Notes: generated by a model not told the origin, from the sequence alone. A DNA stretch of 64,000 nt from PSRJ01 sp963825305 (GCA_963825305.1 CAWGTA010000009.1:496001-560000); one strand, 5' to 3'; shown: positions 8,675 through 19,400, numbered from the stretch's first letter. A program made the numbers and translations.

Positions 8675-9129
8675 CGGCTCCCCTTGCGCGCTTCGTCGTC
8701 TTGATATTCCACGCGCCGGCCGGTGCGCGCTTCCAGGCTGGCCAGCACTGACCGGATGTCGCCCTTCTCCATGCGAAACACCAGCACCTGTTGGTTGCCC
8801 TCGGTGTCCTGGTACCCCACCGTCAAGAAATGCTTGCGCGACTTGCTCAACAGCAGCACCGGCGAAATGAGAACCGCCGCCAGGTATCGGCGGCTTACGT
8901 TCTGCCCGTATTCGAGCGAGTTGATCTTTCCATAGTCGATGTGAAATTCCACCGCGCCGCTGCGCAGGGTGAGCGCATCGCTACTCGCCAGATCCAGGCG
9001 GGCATTGGATTTCGCGCTGATTCCCGGCAGCGTGCCGCCTACAAACTGCGCGTGGAAGCCTGGCTGGGCAGCCAGTGCGGGAAGCACAAGCAGAAAACCG
9101 CACAGCGTTCTCAAGCAAACATTTTTCAT
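8671..9129 (-). CDS. Secreted protein of unknown function, coupled to the next gene
   Basis: A 152-residue protein with a signal peptide (CGFLLVLPALAAQPG), followed by beta-rich sequence (LDLASSDALTLRSGAVEFHI) and a short hydrophobic stretch (YLAAVLISPVLLL). It ends in a charged tail (RVEYQDDEARKGSR) that overlaps the start of the 8105-8674 gene. No function is recognised; the two form a small two-gene unit. Confidence 0.68.
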   Translation of the reverse strand: MKNVCLRTLCGFLLVLPALAAQPGFHAQFVGGTLPGISAKSNARLDLASSDALTLRSGAVEFHIDYGKINSLEYGQNVSRRYLAAVLISPVLLLSKSRKHFLTVGYQDTEGNQQVLVFRMEKGDIRSVLASLEARTGRRVEYQDDEARKGSR

Positions 9130-9188
9130 GGCCGTATGGGATTAGTGGAGCGGGGTAAATCGGACTCTCAGGTGTTTTTCTGCGGCCT

Positions 9189-9266
9189 GTGGGGCAGGCC
9201 ATCGTTGTTCGTGGTCTGCCACGTTTTGGCTGCTGGCAGACGACGGAAACCGATCGTCCGCCCCAC
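9189..9266. repeat. Palindromic dispersed repeat, family A
   Basis: The ends GTGGGGCAGGCCATCG and CGATCGTCCGCCCCAC are an imperfect inverted repeat. The element at 42769-42843 is a near copy in the opposite orientation, sharing GGCAGACGACGGAAACCGAT when reverse-complemented. It lies between the secreted-protein pair and the small cstA-linked gene. Confidence 0.75.
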
Positions 9267-9276
9267 GGAGCGGAGC

Positions 9277-9444
9277 CTAGCAGCACTTGGCGCGGGCAAA
9301 CTTCGCCTGCAGCCGGCGCTCCGAGAATCGCCGCCACTCGGCCGCCGAATGCTCCAGGCCATGCGCCGACAGGTGCCTCTGGTAGGAATTCTCGTCGGCC
9401 AGTTCCCGCAGCAGCGCCAGGAGCAGCTTTCCGAAACGCCTCAT
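9277..9444 (-). CDS. YbdD/YjiX-like small protein, CstA partner
   Basis: A 55-residue protein that runs from MRRFGKLLLALLREL to a terminal KCC, matching the size, the ALR.. helix and the Cys-Cys end of the YbdD/YjiX (DUF466) family. These small proteins are encoded directly after peptide/pyruvate transporters of the CstA family and assist uptake. Its ATG overlaps the cstA stop in an ATGA junction, indicating coupling. The ATG at 9444 was chosen for this overlap; a longer frame upstream lies within cstA. Confidence 0.8.
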   Translation of the reverse strand: MRRFGKLLLALLRELADENSYQRHLSAHGLEHSAAEWRRFSERRLQAKFARAKCC

Positions 9445-11480
9445 ATCTCCTCCGCCTGAAGTTGCGACGGGACGAATGGCGATTCGGTCACGCGCGCGTC
9501 CCTTGTGCCGCGTAACAGGCCGTACCAGATCCGCAGCGAATCCAGCAGAATGATGGCGACCAACAGCGCCAGAACGCCGCACACCACGGCGTCGAGACGC
9601 GCATTGAAGATAAGGGCCGCGGTGGTGGCGTTCTGAGGACCCACCGCCAGTTTGTCCGCCTGCGCCAGGAACCCCAGGTACGGATCGGACGAAAAGATTT
9701 TCTGCCACGACGCCGTGAACGTCACCGTCACCAGCCACGCCAGCGGCACGCACGTAATCCACAGGTATTTCGGGCCGTGCATCTTAAGCAAGATCGTGGT
9801 GGCCACGCAGAGCGCCACCGAAGCCAGCAACTGGTTGGAGATGCCGAACAGCGGCCATAGCGAATTGATTCCGCCCAGAGGATCGCGCACACCCTGGATC
9901 AGGAAGTAGCCCCAGGCCGCGACAATCACGACGGTGGCGGCGATCACGCCCAGCATCCCGGGGTGTTTTCCCGCGCGTGGCGCCGCGTGCGCCACCAGGT
10001 CATGCAGCATGAAGCGTCCCACTCTGGTCCCCGCGGCTATGATCGTCAGGATGAACAGCGCCTCGAACATGATGGCGAAGTGGTACCAGAAGCCGAGGAC
10101 CGCTTCACCTCCGCCGCCCCGGGCGAAAATCGCGGCCATGCCCAGCGCCAGAGAGGGCGCGCCGCCGGTTCGATAAAACAGCGTCTGCTCGCCCACGCTG
10201 CTAGCCAGATGGCTCATGTCGGCCACGGAAACCGGGAAGCCCCACCCGGATATGGTCGCGACCGCGGCGGCAGGAGTCGTCCCCACTACGCCCGCCGGAG
10301 AATTCACGGCGAAATACACGCCCGGCTGGAGCACGCACGCGGCGATCATCGCCATGATGGCGACGAAGCTCTCCATCAGCATGGAGCCGTATCCCACCGG
10401 AAAAACGTGCGACTCCCGGGCGATCATCTTGGGTGTGGTGCCGGAGGAGATCAGCGCGTGGAATCCCGAAACCGCGCCGCACGCAATGGTGATGAAGCAG
10501 AACGGAAAGACTTTGCCCGCGAAGATCGGGCCGGTCCCATCCACGAACCGCGTGAATGCGGGAAGCTGCAGCTCCGGCCGCACAAAGAGAATACCGACGG
10601 CCAGCGCAACCACCACTCCGAGTTTCACGAAGGTGCTCAGATAATCGCGCGGCGCCAGGAACAGCCAGACCGGCAGCACGCTGGCAGCGAATCCATACAC
10701 CACCACCGCGATCGCCAGGCCCAACGCTCCCAGCGAAAACACCGGCCCCCAGGTGGCCGAGGCCGCTACCCATTGGCCGCCGAAGATGCTGAGGACCACC
10801 AGCGCGAACCCGATGGTGGAGCACTCCAGCACTCTTCCGGGGCGCCAATATCGCAGGTAGACGCCCATGAACAAAGCGATCGGCATGGTCGCGGCGATCG
10901 TGAACGTGCCCCACGGGCTGCCTTTAAGCGCGTTGACCACCACCAGCGCGACGACGGCCAGCAGGATGATCATGATCAACAGGACCGTCACCAGGGCGAT
11001 GAACCCGCCGACCTTGCCGATCTCCTCGCGCGCCATCTGGCCCAGCGACTTGCCGTTCCGCCGCACGGAGGCGAAGAGGATCACGAAGTCCTGCACAGCG
11101 CCGCCCAGCACCGCGCCGATGATGATCCACAGCGTCCCCGGCAGGTAACCGAACTGCGCGGCCAGCACGGGGCCCACCAGAGGTCCGGGTCCGGCGATGG
11201 CGGCAAAGTGGTGGCCAAAGACGATCCACTTGTTGGTAGGCTCGAAGTCCAGCCCGTCGCGGAGCCGCTCCGCCGGCGTGGCGCGTTTGTCGTTCAGCGC
11301 CATCACGCGCGCGGCGATGAACTTGGCGTAGAAGCGGTAGCCCACGGCATACGTGCACGCCGCCGCGACCACCAGCCAGATGCTGTTGATGGGTTCGCCG
11401 CGGCGAAGGGCAATCCCGCCCAGGCAGAAGGCTGCCAGAATTGCCACCACGGCCCATGCCAGACGACCGAATATTTTCAC
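9441..11480 (-). CDS. cstA: Carbon starvation protein CstA family transporter
   Basis: An inner-membrane permease of 679 residues for peptides or pyruvate, normally induced on carbon limitation. It has the conserved N-terminal stretch EPTNKWIVFGHHFAAIAGPG and GPVLAAQFG, and about sixteen hydrophobic segments. Length is close to E. coli CstA. The C terminus overlaps a YbdD-like partner, the usual arrangement. No CRP-like or LytS/LytT-like regulatory element was identified upstream, so its regulation here is unknown. Confidence 0.92.
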   Translation of the reverse strand: MKIFGRLAWAVVAILAAFCLGGIALRRGEPINSIWLVVAAACTYAVGYRFYAKFIAARVMALNDKRATPAERLRDGLDFEPTNKWIVFGHHFAAIAGPGPLVGPVLAAQFGYLPGTLWIIIGAVLGGAVQDFVILFASVRRNGKSLGQMAREEIGKVGGFIALVTVLLIMIILLAVVALVVVNALKGSPWGTFTIAATMPIALFMGVYLRYWRPGRVLECSTIGFALVVLSIFGGQWVAASATWGPVFSLGALGLAIAVVVYGFAASVLPVWLFLAPRDYLSTFVKLGVVVALAVGILFVRPELQLPAFTRFVDGTGPIFAGKVFPFCFITIACGAVSGFHALISSGTTPKMIARESHVFPVGYGSMLMESFVAIMAMIAACVLQPGVYFAVNSPAGVVGTTPAAAVATISGWGFPVSVADMSHLASSVGEQTLFYRTGGAPSLALGMAAIFARGGGGEAVLGFWYHFAIMFEALFILTIIAAGTRVGRFMLHDLVAHAAPRAGKHPGMLGVIAATVVIVAAWGYFLIQGVRDPLGGINSLWPLFGISNQLLASVALCVATTILLKMHGPKYLWITCVPLAWLVTVTFTASWQKIFSSDPYLGFLAQADKLAVGPQNATTAALIFNARLDAVVCGVLALLVAIILLDSLRIWYGLLRGTRDARVTESPFVPSQLQAEEI

Positions 11481-11612
11481 GCCTTAGAGTCTACTAAACT
11501 GAAAGTCGCTTTAGCATTCCTGGCTTTCCAGAATGGGAATCCCGGTAGAAGCGGCGGCCCAGGGCGCCAGGCCTGCTGAGTCGCCGCCTCTTGCGTCAAC
11601 GCGCATGCACCG

Positions 11613-12066
11613 TTACGGCTTAGTCGGGTCAGCAAGCCGCAGAGCTGTTTCTGTCTGGTTCTTACGCGCGGCCGCGAGAGCTTGGTTCTTCAAGCCCCGT
11701 TCCGTACGCGCTACCAGCAACTCACCGCTTGTCGAACGCGCTCCCAATTTGGGATAAGAAGTGCTGATTCCCATAACTATGGAAGACCAGCTTAGGCTTC
11801 TGTGAGCTGATGAAGGGACTATCTGTGTTGGTTAGAAAATAATACTTGCGGTCGGCGCCGATTAACTCTACCACCGTCTGCGCTCCCACCGTCTCAGATC
11901 CCACCTTAATAACGTATTTTCCGGCTGGCAGCGTCGTATCCTGAGCGACGAATTCAAACGGGATGTCCGCCCGCAGTACTGCTGCGTATGACGTAGTCCC
12001 TCGCTGTGCGCATAGCGGTAGCGCCAGAATGGCCGCTGCAAAAATCGTAAACCCTAGCTTCCTCAA
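11613..12066 (-). pseudogene. Secreted Acidobacteria-type protein, frameshifted
   Basis: The first part (start TTG at 12066, with GGAGG upstream) encodes a signal peptide (KLGFTIFAAAILALPLCAQ) and a beta-rich domain with the motif IPFEFVAQDTTLPAGKYVI, a signature common in secreted Acidobacteria proteins. That frame stops at 11722. The missing C-terminal part, GELLVARTERGLKNQALAA through LADPTKP, continues in another frame to 11613. One indel around 11735-11752, near the C and T runs, would restore a protein of about 150 residues. It could be a real lesion or a sequencing indel. Confidence 0.6.
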
Positions 12067-12115
12067 TTGTATAACCTCCAAGTCGCTTATCGACCAGGAT
12101 TGAGGAGTCTTAAGG

Positions 12116-12898
12116 CTAAAATCGCGGAAGTCCGCGCAGCAGGCTGGCCGTGGTGCCGCCCGAACGCAACTCCACCGAGTGCAGAGGCTTCCAGTTCTCA
12201 TCCATCGTCCCGACGTACTGCGCGCCGTCGCGCGTGCTGCCCATCAGGATCACGGTGTACTTGCGCTGCGGATAGGCCAGCGCGCGGTACTGGATTTCGC
12301 CGCTCTCGCTCTGCCAATGATCGCTCGCGGGCTGCCCCAGTTTCGCGACCACGCCAGGGTAGCCATCGTGGCTGGTCAGTTCGAGATACGACTGGTCCTT
12401 GGCCGTCAGCACGACGTGCTGTTGCACTTCGCCGATTCGTAGCAGACTGACGGCCCCCAGGTAGAGCAGAATCGCCACCGCCAGCGCAATGCCGATCAGA
12501 CGAAAGATGCGCGTCTCGGCGCCCGGGCTGGACGAAACCGGCGTTGGCGCGGCGGCCGGAGGAGGGTCGGCGCTGGTGGTTGACAAAGGGCCGCCGCCCA
12601 CCGCCAGCGGCATCTCGATCACGCGCCGCTGGTGCGGCCACACGGCCCCTGCCGCATACTCGAGTTCCTTATTCAGTCCAACAATCAACACCGGGTCCCC
12701 GACCCTGGAAATCTCCCCCAGAAACCGCCGTGGAATCCAGATCTCCTGGCCACTCTCGCAGTTGACCACCAGGATCTCCGACCAGGTGGCTTTCCGGAAC
12801 AGAAACTCATTGTGTTCCAGGTTAAGAATGGCGGGATAAAACGAGAACGGACGTGTGCCCAGATGCTCCATCGACGCGGGCTCGGAGGACGATGACAT
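12116..12898 (-). CDS. Membrane-anchored protein of unknown function
   Basis: A 260-residue protein with a soluble N-terminal part (about 1-110), a Pro/Ala/Ser-rich linker (about 115-140), one transmembrane helix (RLIGIALAVAILLYLGAVSLL, about 147-167) and a C-terminal domain with beta character (TVILMGSTRDGAQYVGT). The N-terminal domain is cytoplasmic if the helix is a simple N-in anchor. The start at 12898 was preferred because the longer frame to 12946 reads into a dispersed repeat. No family is recognised. Confidence 0.65.
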   Translation of the reverse strand: MSSSSEPASMEHLGTRPFSFYPAILNLEHNEFLFRKATWSEILVVNCESGQEIWIPRRFLGEISRVGDPVLIVGLNKELEYAAGAVWPHQRRVIEMPLAVGGGPLSTTSADPPPAAAPTPVSSSPGAETRIFRLIGIALAVAILLYLGAVSLLRIGEVQQHVVLTAKDQSYLELTSHDGYPGVVAKLGQPASDHWQSESGEIQYRALAYPQRKYTVILMGSTRDGAQYVGTMDENWKPLHSVELRSGGTTASLLRGLPRF

Positions 12899-12911
12899 CG
12901 GGTCTGCACGT

Positions 12912-13018
12912 AAACCGCTCCCTGCGGTCACGGCTCGGTAACCCACGCAAACACATCGACGCGTTCCTAACCCGCGACCGTGCGTTACTGAGCCGCGACC
13001 GTAAGGGAGCGGAGGTTT
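12912..13018. repeat. Dispersed inverted repeat, family B (full copy)
   Basis: Arms AAACCGCTCCCTGCGGTCAC and, inverted, GCGACCGTAAGGGAGCGG flank a short core, and both carry the GCTCGGTAA/TTACTGAGC ends. Related copies lie at 24115-24200, 39571-39605 and 53406-53436. It separates two minus-strand genes. Confidence 0.7.
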
Positions 13019-13038
13019 AAGCTCTATGGTAACCCGGT

Positions 13039-13740
13039 CTACCGTTTCTGCCGGTCCGCGGCATTCCCTTCCCCGCGCAACGAGTACTTATCCAATTCGG
13101 CGATCAACGGCCGCGCGGCCTCCGGCGGCGTCATATGACCCGTTAGAATTTCCTGGTTCGACATCTTGTGGCCGTACAACTCCTCGTTCCGTTTATCGTC
13201 GGGCCGCAGTGTAGCGCCAGCCAACGAGATTCCCGCGAACGCTCCTCTCGACCGTGACCATGCCAGGATCTCCGCATGCAGTTCCACGTCGGTAGCAGCG
13301 GTGGCAGTTCTTCCCACCGGCCCTGCCGCCACGGCCGCATCCGCGCCCAGCGTGAACTTATCGGTCGTGAGTTTATCCATGCCGCGTTGGCTCATTACCA
13401 GCATCACCACATCGGTGGACGTGCCGCCGATCTGGAATCCTACGCTGCCGCCTTCTATCCGGACGGCGGCCGGCGCGCCCCAACCAGTTCCACCCGGCCG
13501 GCGGCATTCCGCTACTCCACGGCCATATTCACCGCCCACCACGAACGCTCCCTTTTTCAGTCCTGGTATCACTACAACGCATTGCGCCTTTGCCAAAAGA
13601 TCCTGCGGAATTCCCTTGTCGGGTGTCGCCATGATTTCCGAGAACACTTCCGACGCGTTCTTCAGATTTTCCTGCGCAGTTTCGGCAAACACACCCGTCG
13701 CCGACACCGCTACTGTCGCCAATAAAAGCAGGCTTCGCAT
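13039..13740 (-). CDS. SYLF-domain (Ysc84-like) lipid-binding protein, secreted
   Basis: A 233-residue protein with a signal peptide (LLLLATVAVSATGVFA) and a single SYLF/Ysc84 domain, with the expected AQCVVVIPGLKKGAFVVGGE, GWGAPAAVRIEGGSVGFQIG, MSQRGMDKL and the repetitive ADAAVAAGPVGRTATAATD signature. Bacterial members are periplasmic or envelope proteins of poorly defined function; eukaryotic SYLF domains bind phosphoinositides. It is monocistronic, with a Solibacter-like C-terminal extension. Confidence 0.88.
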   Translation of the reverse strand: MRSLLLLATVAVSATGVFAETAQENLKNASEVFSEIMATPDKGIPQDLLAKAQCVVVIPGLKKGAFVVGGEYGRGVAECRRPGGTGWGAPAAVRIEGGSVGFQIGGTSTDVVMLVMSQRGMDKLTTDKFTLGADAAVAAGPVGRTATAATDVELHAEILAWSRSRGAFAGISLAGATLRPDDKRNEELYGHKMSNQEILTGHMTPPEAARPLIAELDKYSLRGEGNAADRQKR

Positions 13741-13848
13741 AATACTGTTCCCCCCGCTTCCTATTATCCCGGCTGGATGACTTAGTTGTCCGAGTAAGTT
13801 GTTCGGTTCTACACCGGCAGCGTCAACGAAAGTAATCGACAGGACAGT

Positions 13849-16281
13849 TCACTTGCGTCCCAATAGCCGTAGCCGCACTGCGAAGGCCCGCGCCTGGCCT
13901 CTTCCGTACGTCAGAAAGACCGGGGTTCCAATGACGTTATTCACGGTGTTAGGATTGCCATTGTTAGTCAGGTTATTAAAACCGAAGCGCCACGCCCATA
14001 AGTAGTGCAACGCACGGAACTGCCGCTCCAGGTGTAAGTTGATGTTGAAATATCCGGGTAAGCGCGTAGAATTCGGCTGGCCTACAAGGAAACCATCTTC
14101 ATCCACCAAGTTGAAGGGAAAGCCGGTGCGGTACTCCACCAGGTAAGCAGCCGTCGTATTGTTCGTCACGAAGCGCAGTGCGTGCGGGAGGATGCTGTTA
14201 GGAAGCGGCGCCCAACCCCACATGTGAAAGCGGTTCGGCGTGTCCCACGGATACGGGCCGCGCATCTGCGGGGCAAAGATGGGATTCTGCAGGCTGTAAT
14301 CCACAGCGGCGTCGGTGCGGGCGCTCGATCGCGTGTACCCGGCGAACCACTCGAAGCGTCCCGCGAAGGTGTGCCGTAGACTGATATCGAAAGCGTCATA
14401 GCGGTCCCGCCCGGAATTGCTCAGCATGTATGTCGCAAGGCCCCCCTGCGCCAGCGCCGCCTCCGGAAAGGCCGGCAAAAACGTAAATCCCCGGTTCCCC
14501 AAGCGGTGCATGTATCCCGCGCGAAGATAGAAAGCCGCGGGAAGTTTGTGCTCTACGCTGAGGCTGGTGTTGCTGTAGTACGGCGCCAGAAGGCGGCGTT
14601 CGTCAATCAGGAACGAGGTTTGGACTTGTCCGGTGACCGCGCCGTTCGGAAGATAAAACGTCGAGAGACTCGCCTGATCCTGCTCGCGCGTGAACAACTC
14701 CAGGCTGATGGCATCGTAGTAGATGCCCCAGCCCGCGGAAAACTTGGTATTGCGCAAGAAGCCGGGCGCCCAGGCGATCGAGATACGCGGGGCCGCCTCC
14801 ATGTCACGGACGATTTCATTCCATTCCACGCGCAGCCCGGCCTCCACCACTAGTCCCTCGCGCGGCGTCCAGTGGTCCTGCACGTATTCCGCTGCCTCGA
14901 AGTTCTTGCGTGACTGAAAGGGGCTGCCGATGAATTGCACCAAGCGGGCCACGCTATTGTCCGCACGGAGGATTTCATAGTCGTGGCGCAGCACCGTCTG
15001 GTGGAAAGCCTCGCGTTCGAAATCGATCCCGAATTTGAACTGATGCGTGCCGCCCAAGTGCCGCGTCGGCAGAACCAGGTTCGAGACCCATTGCTGCCGG
15101 TAGAAGTGGCGGTCGAGGTTGACAAAATAGTTGCCCCGGCTGCCGTAAGGAGTCATTTCGAAAAGACTGTTGCCCTGGGGCACGTCGTGCACGATGCCCC
15201 GGCTGTCGGCGAAGCCCACGTCAACGAGAGTTCCTCCGCTGAAGTATGCCTGGTCGCGCAGCGTGCTCATATAGAGGTCCGACCGGTTATTGGTGGTGGT
15301 CTCCGCCGGGTTCACGAAGCTTAGCCCGTTGTGATTGAGGTCGGCCAGGTTGAACAGAAAGCTACCGGTGAGAATATTGGCCGGCGTCAGGTTCGCTTGG
15401 AACCGGCTCAGATTGCTGGTGGTCACGCCGTGCGTGCGGTCCTGGTTTCGCGGCAAGTCGTGGACCACGTCCACATAATAGAAGCCGTCGAAGCCGTCGT
15501 GGAACCAGACGCGGCCCTTGGCCAGCGGACCCGACAATTCCAGACGAGGCGTCCACTTGTTCACATGCAGTCCGCCCTCGGAGGAAACTCCGGGAATGAA
15601 ATTGGTGCCGCCGAAACGCCAGCGGTCATCCCCCATCTTGGTCTTCAGATCCAGTACGCCCGAAGAGCCGCGGCCGTTCTCCGCCGAAAAGCGGCTGCTC
15701 TCCAGGTCCACCGATTGAATGGTCTCGATATTCACGCGCGCATCCAGCTCGCCGGTGACCGGGTCGGACATGTTGAAACCATCCAGCGTGTAGTTGGTCT
15801 GGCTGGTGCTGCCGCCGTTGAAATGCGGCCTCCCGGCGTTGTCGGCTACCACGCCGTCCATAAGCGGGAGCGCGCTGCGATAGTCTTGGGAAGCCGGGTA
15901 AGGGACCGTCTCGATTTCTTTGTTATCGAGCTCTTTGTGCGCGGAGGGCTGCTGCGGATCGATGGCCGGAGACGACGCAGTCACGTCGATGCGATCCGAG
16001 AATTCCTGGAGGTGGTTCAGCGTGATGGTGAGCTGGCTGGGACCCTCGCCGAATGTCTCGCCCTTGCCTTGATAGAGGTAGAACCCCTGGCGCTCGGCGC
16101 GGATCTGGTATTCGCCGGCAGCCGGTAGAGTCAACTTCAGATTGCCGGTCAGGTCGGACGACTCGACGGCGGCGATGCGCCCATCGGGAGTGTGCAGTTC
16201 CACACGCGCACCAGCTACGGCCTCCCCGGTTTCGTCCACTACCCTGGCGGAAACGGATACCTGGGCATGGCGCGGGAACAC
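13849..16281 (-). CDS. TonB-dependent receptor, Oar-like, signal peptide shifted out of frame
   Basis: An outer-membrane receptor/porin-like protein of 810 residues in this frame. A carboxypeptidase-regulatory domain (about 5-95: SVSARVVDETGEAVAGARVE) is followed by a plug region (TNYTLDGFNMSDPVTGELD, about 165-185) and a long beta-barrel ending ARAFAVRLRLLGRK. Such Acidobacteria receptors are thought to take up oligosaccharides or other large nutrients. The frame starts at a GTG without a signal peptide. A good signal sequence (WATQIGVGLAIAFWCCVPA) lies upstream in another frame from GTG 16333, so one extra C near 16266-16272 probably displaced it. The true gene would then be 13849-16333. 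Confidence 0.82.
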   Translation of the reverse strand: MFPRHAQVSVSARVVDETGEAVAGARVELHTPDGRIAAVESSDLTGNLKLTLPAAGEYQIRAERQGFYLYQGKGETFGEGPSQLTITLNHLQEFSDRIDVTASSPAIDPQQPSAHKELDNKEIETVPYPASQDYRSALPLMDGVVADNAGRPHFNGGSTSQTNYTLDGFNMSDPVTGELDARVNIETIQSVDLESSRFSAENGRGSSGVLDLKTKMGDDRWRFGGTNFIPGVSSEGGLHVNKWTPRLELSGPLAKGRVWFHDGFDGFYYVDVVHDLPRNQDRTHGVTTSNLSRFQANLTPANILTGSFLFNLADLNHNGLSFVNPAETTTNNRSDLYMSTLRDQAYFSGGTLVDVGFADSRGIVHDVPQGNSLFEMTPYGSRGNYFVNLDRHFYRQQWVSNLVLPTRHLGGTHQFKFGIDFEREAFHQTVLRHDYEILRADNSVARLVQFIGSPFQSRKNFEAAEYVQDHWTPREGLVVEAGLRVEWNEIVRDMEAAPRISIAWAPGFLRNTKFSAGWGIYYDAISLELFTREQDQASLSTFYLPNGAVTGQVQTSFLIDERRLLAPYYSNTSLSVEHKLPAAFYLRAGYMHRLGNRGFTFLPAFPEAALAQGGLATYMLSNSGRDRYDAFDISLRHTFAGRFEWFAGYTRSSARTDAAVDYSLQNPIFAPQMRGPYPWDTPNRFHMWGWAPLPNSILPHALRFVTNNTTAAYLVEYRTGFPFNLVDEDGFLVGQPNSTRLPGYFNINLHLERQFRALHYLWAWRFGFNNLTNNGNPNTVNNVIGTPVFLTYGRGQARAFAVRLRLLGRK

Positions 16282-16384
16282 AGCACCAAAAGGCGATCGC
16301 CAGCCCGACCCCGATCTGCGTTGCCCACCTCACGCGCCGCCCGGATTCAGAATACAACGAACGCCACAGAGAATGTGGTACAGA

Positions 16385-16416
16385 CAAAAAAAGAGGCGCC
16401 CGCGAGGGGCGCCTCT
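16385..16416 (-). terminator. Intrinsic terminator of the 16444-19793 gene
   Basis: On the minus strand AGAGGCGCC / GGCGCCTCT (16408-16416 and 16392-16400) form a 9-bp GC-rich stem with a 7-base loop, followed by seven T (16386-16392 read on the minus strand). Position and orientation fit the end of the upstream receptor gene and separate it from the next receptor. Confidence 0.85.
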
Positions 16417-16443
16417 CCACAAGGTGAGACTGTGGCGACTCAG

Positions 16444-19400
16444 TTAGAACGTTATGTGCGCCGTAAGCTGGGCGCTGCGCGAATTGCTCGGGAAGTACCC
16501 TGGGTAATTGCCAAATTGGGAATTGCGCGCTTGCAGGAAAGCGGTGCTGACTGATTCGGTTTGGTCCGGGGCGACATCGTTGATGAACCCACCGACAAAC
16601 TGCGAATGATTGAATAGGTTGAACGCCTGAACGCCGATGTCAAACTTTATTCTCTCGGTAAAATTGAGGCTCTTCCGCAGCGACGCATCAAAGTTATTGA
16701 TGCGACCCAACGGATAATCATTGCGGCCGGCGTTGGAAAGCGCGCCAAGTCCCGCCGTGATGAAGCGTGCGTTGGGATTGTTGGCGACATACGCAACAAT
16801 ATTCTTACAGGCGCCCGAACTGCAACTGGTGCCCGCCGGCACCGCTACGCCGGCTGCCGTGTAGCCCGTGACGCTGCTCCCAACGGTGAAGGTCCCTGCC
16901 GGGTTGATGATGGTCCGGTCCAGGGCGTCCCCATTCAGGTTCGAGTCAATGCCGCTTTGTATCGTCATATACTCCGGCGATTGGAAGGTGTAGGTCCCGG
17001 AGATGGTCCAGTTGCCAACGATATTCTTCATCAGCCAGTTGCTATTCTGGAACGGCTTGAAGTCATAGATCGGCGTGAACGTGAGGCGTTGGCGGCGATC
17101 GAGGGCCGAGGAGGCCCACTCTGCCCGCATGTTCTGATAATCCTGGGCGCGGCGCGGTGAGAGAATGGTCGAAAAGTTCGTAGCCGTGGAATCGTCGAAA
17201 TTGTGGCTCCAGGTATACGCCGCGATCATCTGAAGGTGCTTCGAATAGCGCTTGGTCATTTGCAGCGCCAGGCCGTTGTATCGCGAGTTGCCCCAGGGGT
17301 GGTACCCCACGATGTTATTGGGGAAGCCATATTGCGCGAGAGTGTTGCGCGGGATCGACTTGGAGTTGTCCCAGCGTTTCGGTCAAACCCGCCAGAGTGG
17401 AGGCCGACGGCATCTGAAGGAACGTCGGGAGGGCGTTGGTCAGCCGTGACCGGCGAAATGATATTCAAGCGCGTCTGATTCCACAGGTGCACGCCTTTGG
17501 TGTAGACATAACGTGCTTCCAGTGTGTAGTCGTGAGCCAGCAGCCGCTGTACACCGATGGTTCCGTTGAGTGCGTAGGGGCGGGTTTGATCGAAGGTGTA
17601 GGATGAGACCGCGGCGCGCGCCGCAGCCGGCGTCAGCGGGCCCCCCGTCGCGGCAGCCGCCTGTTAGACCGCCGTTCGCCAGGAAGTTATTGACCGGAGT
17701 GGTGGGGCTCACGTCGAGCGTGGTCGCAAAGTAAGGCGGCGACGCGTTTTGGTTCAGGTTGATGTAGGTGTTGTCGAAGGCACGGCTGACGCCGCCGCGG
17801 ATGGACCATACGCCGCTCTTTCCGGGCGAATAGGCAAATCCGAGACGCGGCGACCACTCGTTGGGATTGGATTTCGGGGAGGCGAAGTTGATGACGCCCG
17901 GAACGTCGGCGATCGCGCTAGCTCGCTTGGTAGCGCGAACCCACCGGAATAGTGACGTATTCGTAGCGTACACCCAGATTCAAGGTTAGGTTCGGCCGCA
18001 CGCGGAAATCGTCATTGACAAAGAACCCGTGCGTCACGTTACCAAACGGCACGGTCGGGAGCTCCCGCGGTGCGTTCGCCGCTGTTCGGAGTTCCAAAAG
18101 CGTTGCCCGATGGCACCTGAGTCCAAAAGGTACTCCTCGAGAGACGCGTAATCGTAGTCGCCACGGACGCGCTGCACAAAGGACCCGGCCAGGATTACGT
18201 CAACCGCGGAATAACCGGCTTTGATGGTATGCTTCCCCCAGGATTTCGTGATGTTCTCCTGCAATTGCGCTGTGTTTTCGATAGTAGCCGGTCGGCGTGT
18301 TTGGATCGACGCCGAGCTGAAAGCCCAAGTCGTCGAAGGAGATATTGGGGAACATGGCTAAGACCCGGGAATTGGAAATTTCCCGCGCCTATTGTCGCGT
18401 TGTTGCGCTTGTAGGAAAGCCGCAGCTCATTCTCCAGGGTCGGGGAAAAGTTGTGGAATTCCGAAACCGAAATGCTCTTGCTGATATTGGGGTTCGGTTC
18501 GTAGAACACGGGTATGTTCGCGTTGTTATCCAGGCCAGTGTAATTGGCATAAATGAAGCGTCCGCGAATCTGGTCCTTGGTGCTGAGGTTGTAGTCCACC
18601 GCCACCACCGCATCATAGAAATTGGTGAAATTCGGTGAGGCAAACGAGAGGGGACCGGTCGGGATGTTGACACCATTCACGCTGGTCGGAGCGTCCGAAG
18701 TAGCCGTTGGCGCCACCGGAACGTACTTCTCGAAAACACCCAGGTTCGTCTTGCTCAGACCGCTCATGCTATTGAGAAGGGAGATGCCCGCCGCGGTGGG
18801 CGCGTATACCGCACTGGCCGGCTGTGACGCCTGCCCTAGCGCCGCATATTCGAAATCGCCAAAATAGAATAGCTTGTCTTTCTTAATCGGTCCCCCAATA
18901 GAGGCGCCGAGGCGATTGAAGTCGAAGCGGGGTAGCGAATAGATCCCCTGGTGCGTGTTTTGAGCGTCGACCGCGTTCAGATCGCGATTTTGCATGTACT
19001 CGTAGATCGAGCCATGGAGCTGGTTGGTGCCGCTCTTGACGAGCACGTTGAAGATCCCGCCGGAGCCGCCGCCGAACTCGGCGCTGAACTGATTCTGCAC
19101 GAGATTGAACTCAGCGATCGCTTCATTGGAGATGTAAATCTGCGGACCCGTGCCGTAATGGTCATCATTGAGGACGCCGTCAATGTTGAAGCTGTTGTTC
19201 TCAGGACGCTGGCCGCCAACGGAAGGACCGGTGCCTTGGCCGACGCCTCCCGAGGAAGCCACGCCCGCGCCTACCAGGCTGAGGTTCCAGATACCGGAAG
19301 TGCCAATCACTTTGGCGAGGCAGCTCCCGCCATGGGGATGTCTACCGCCGTCCGCGAATCATACGTGGTTTGCAATTGGGCCGTCGAGGTATCGATGGTG

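Noticed and set aside
9963..11579. Large plus-strand frame of 538 codons
   Set aside because: It is the antisense shadow of cstA, with biased Arg/His/Gln-rich composition.
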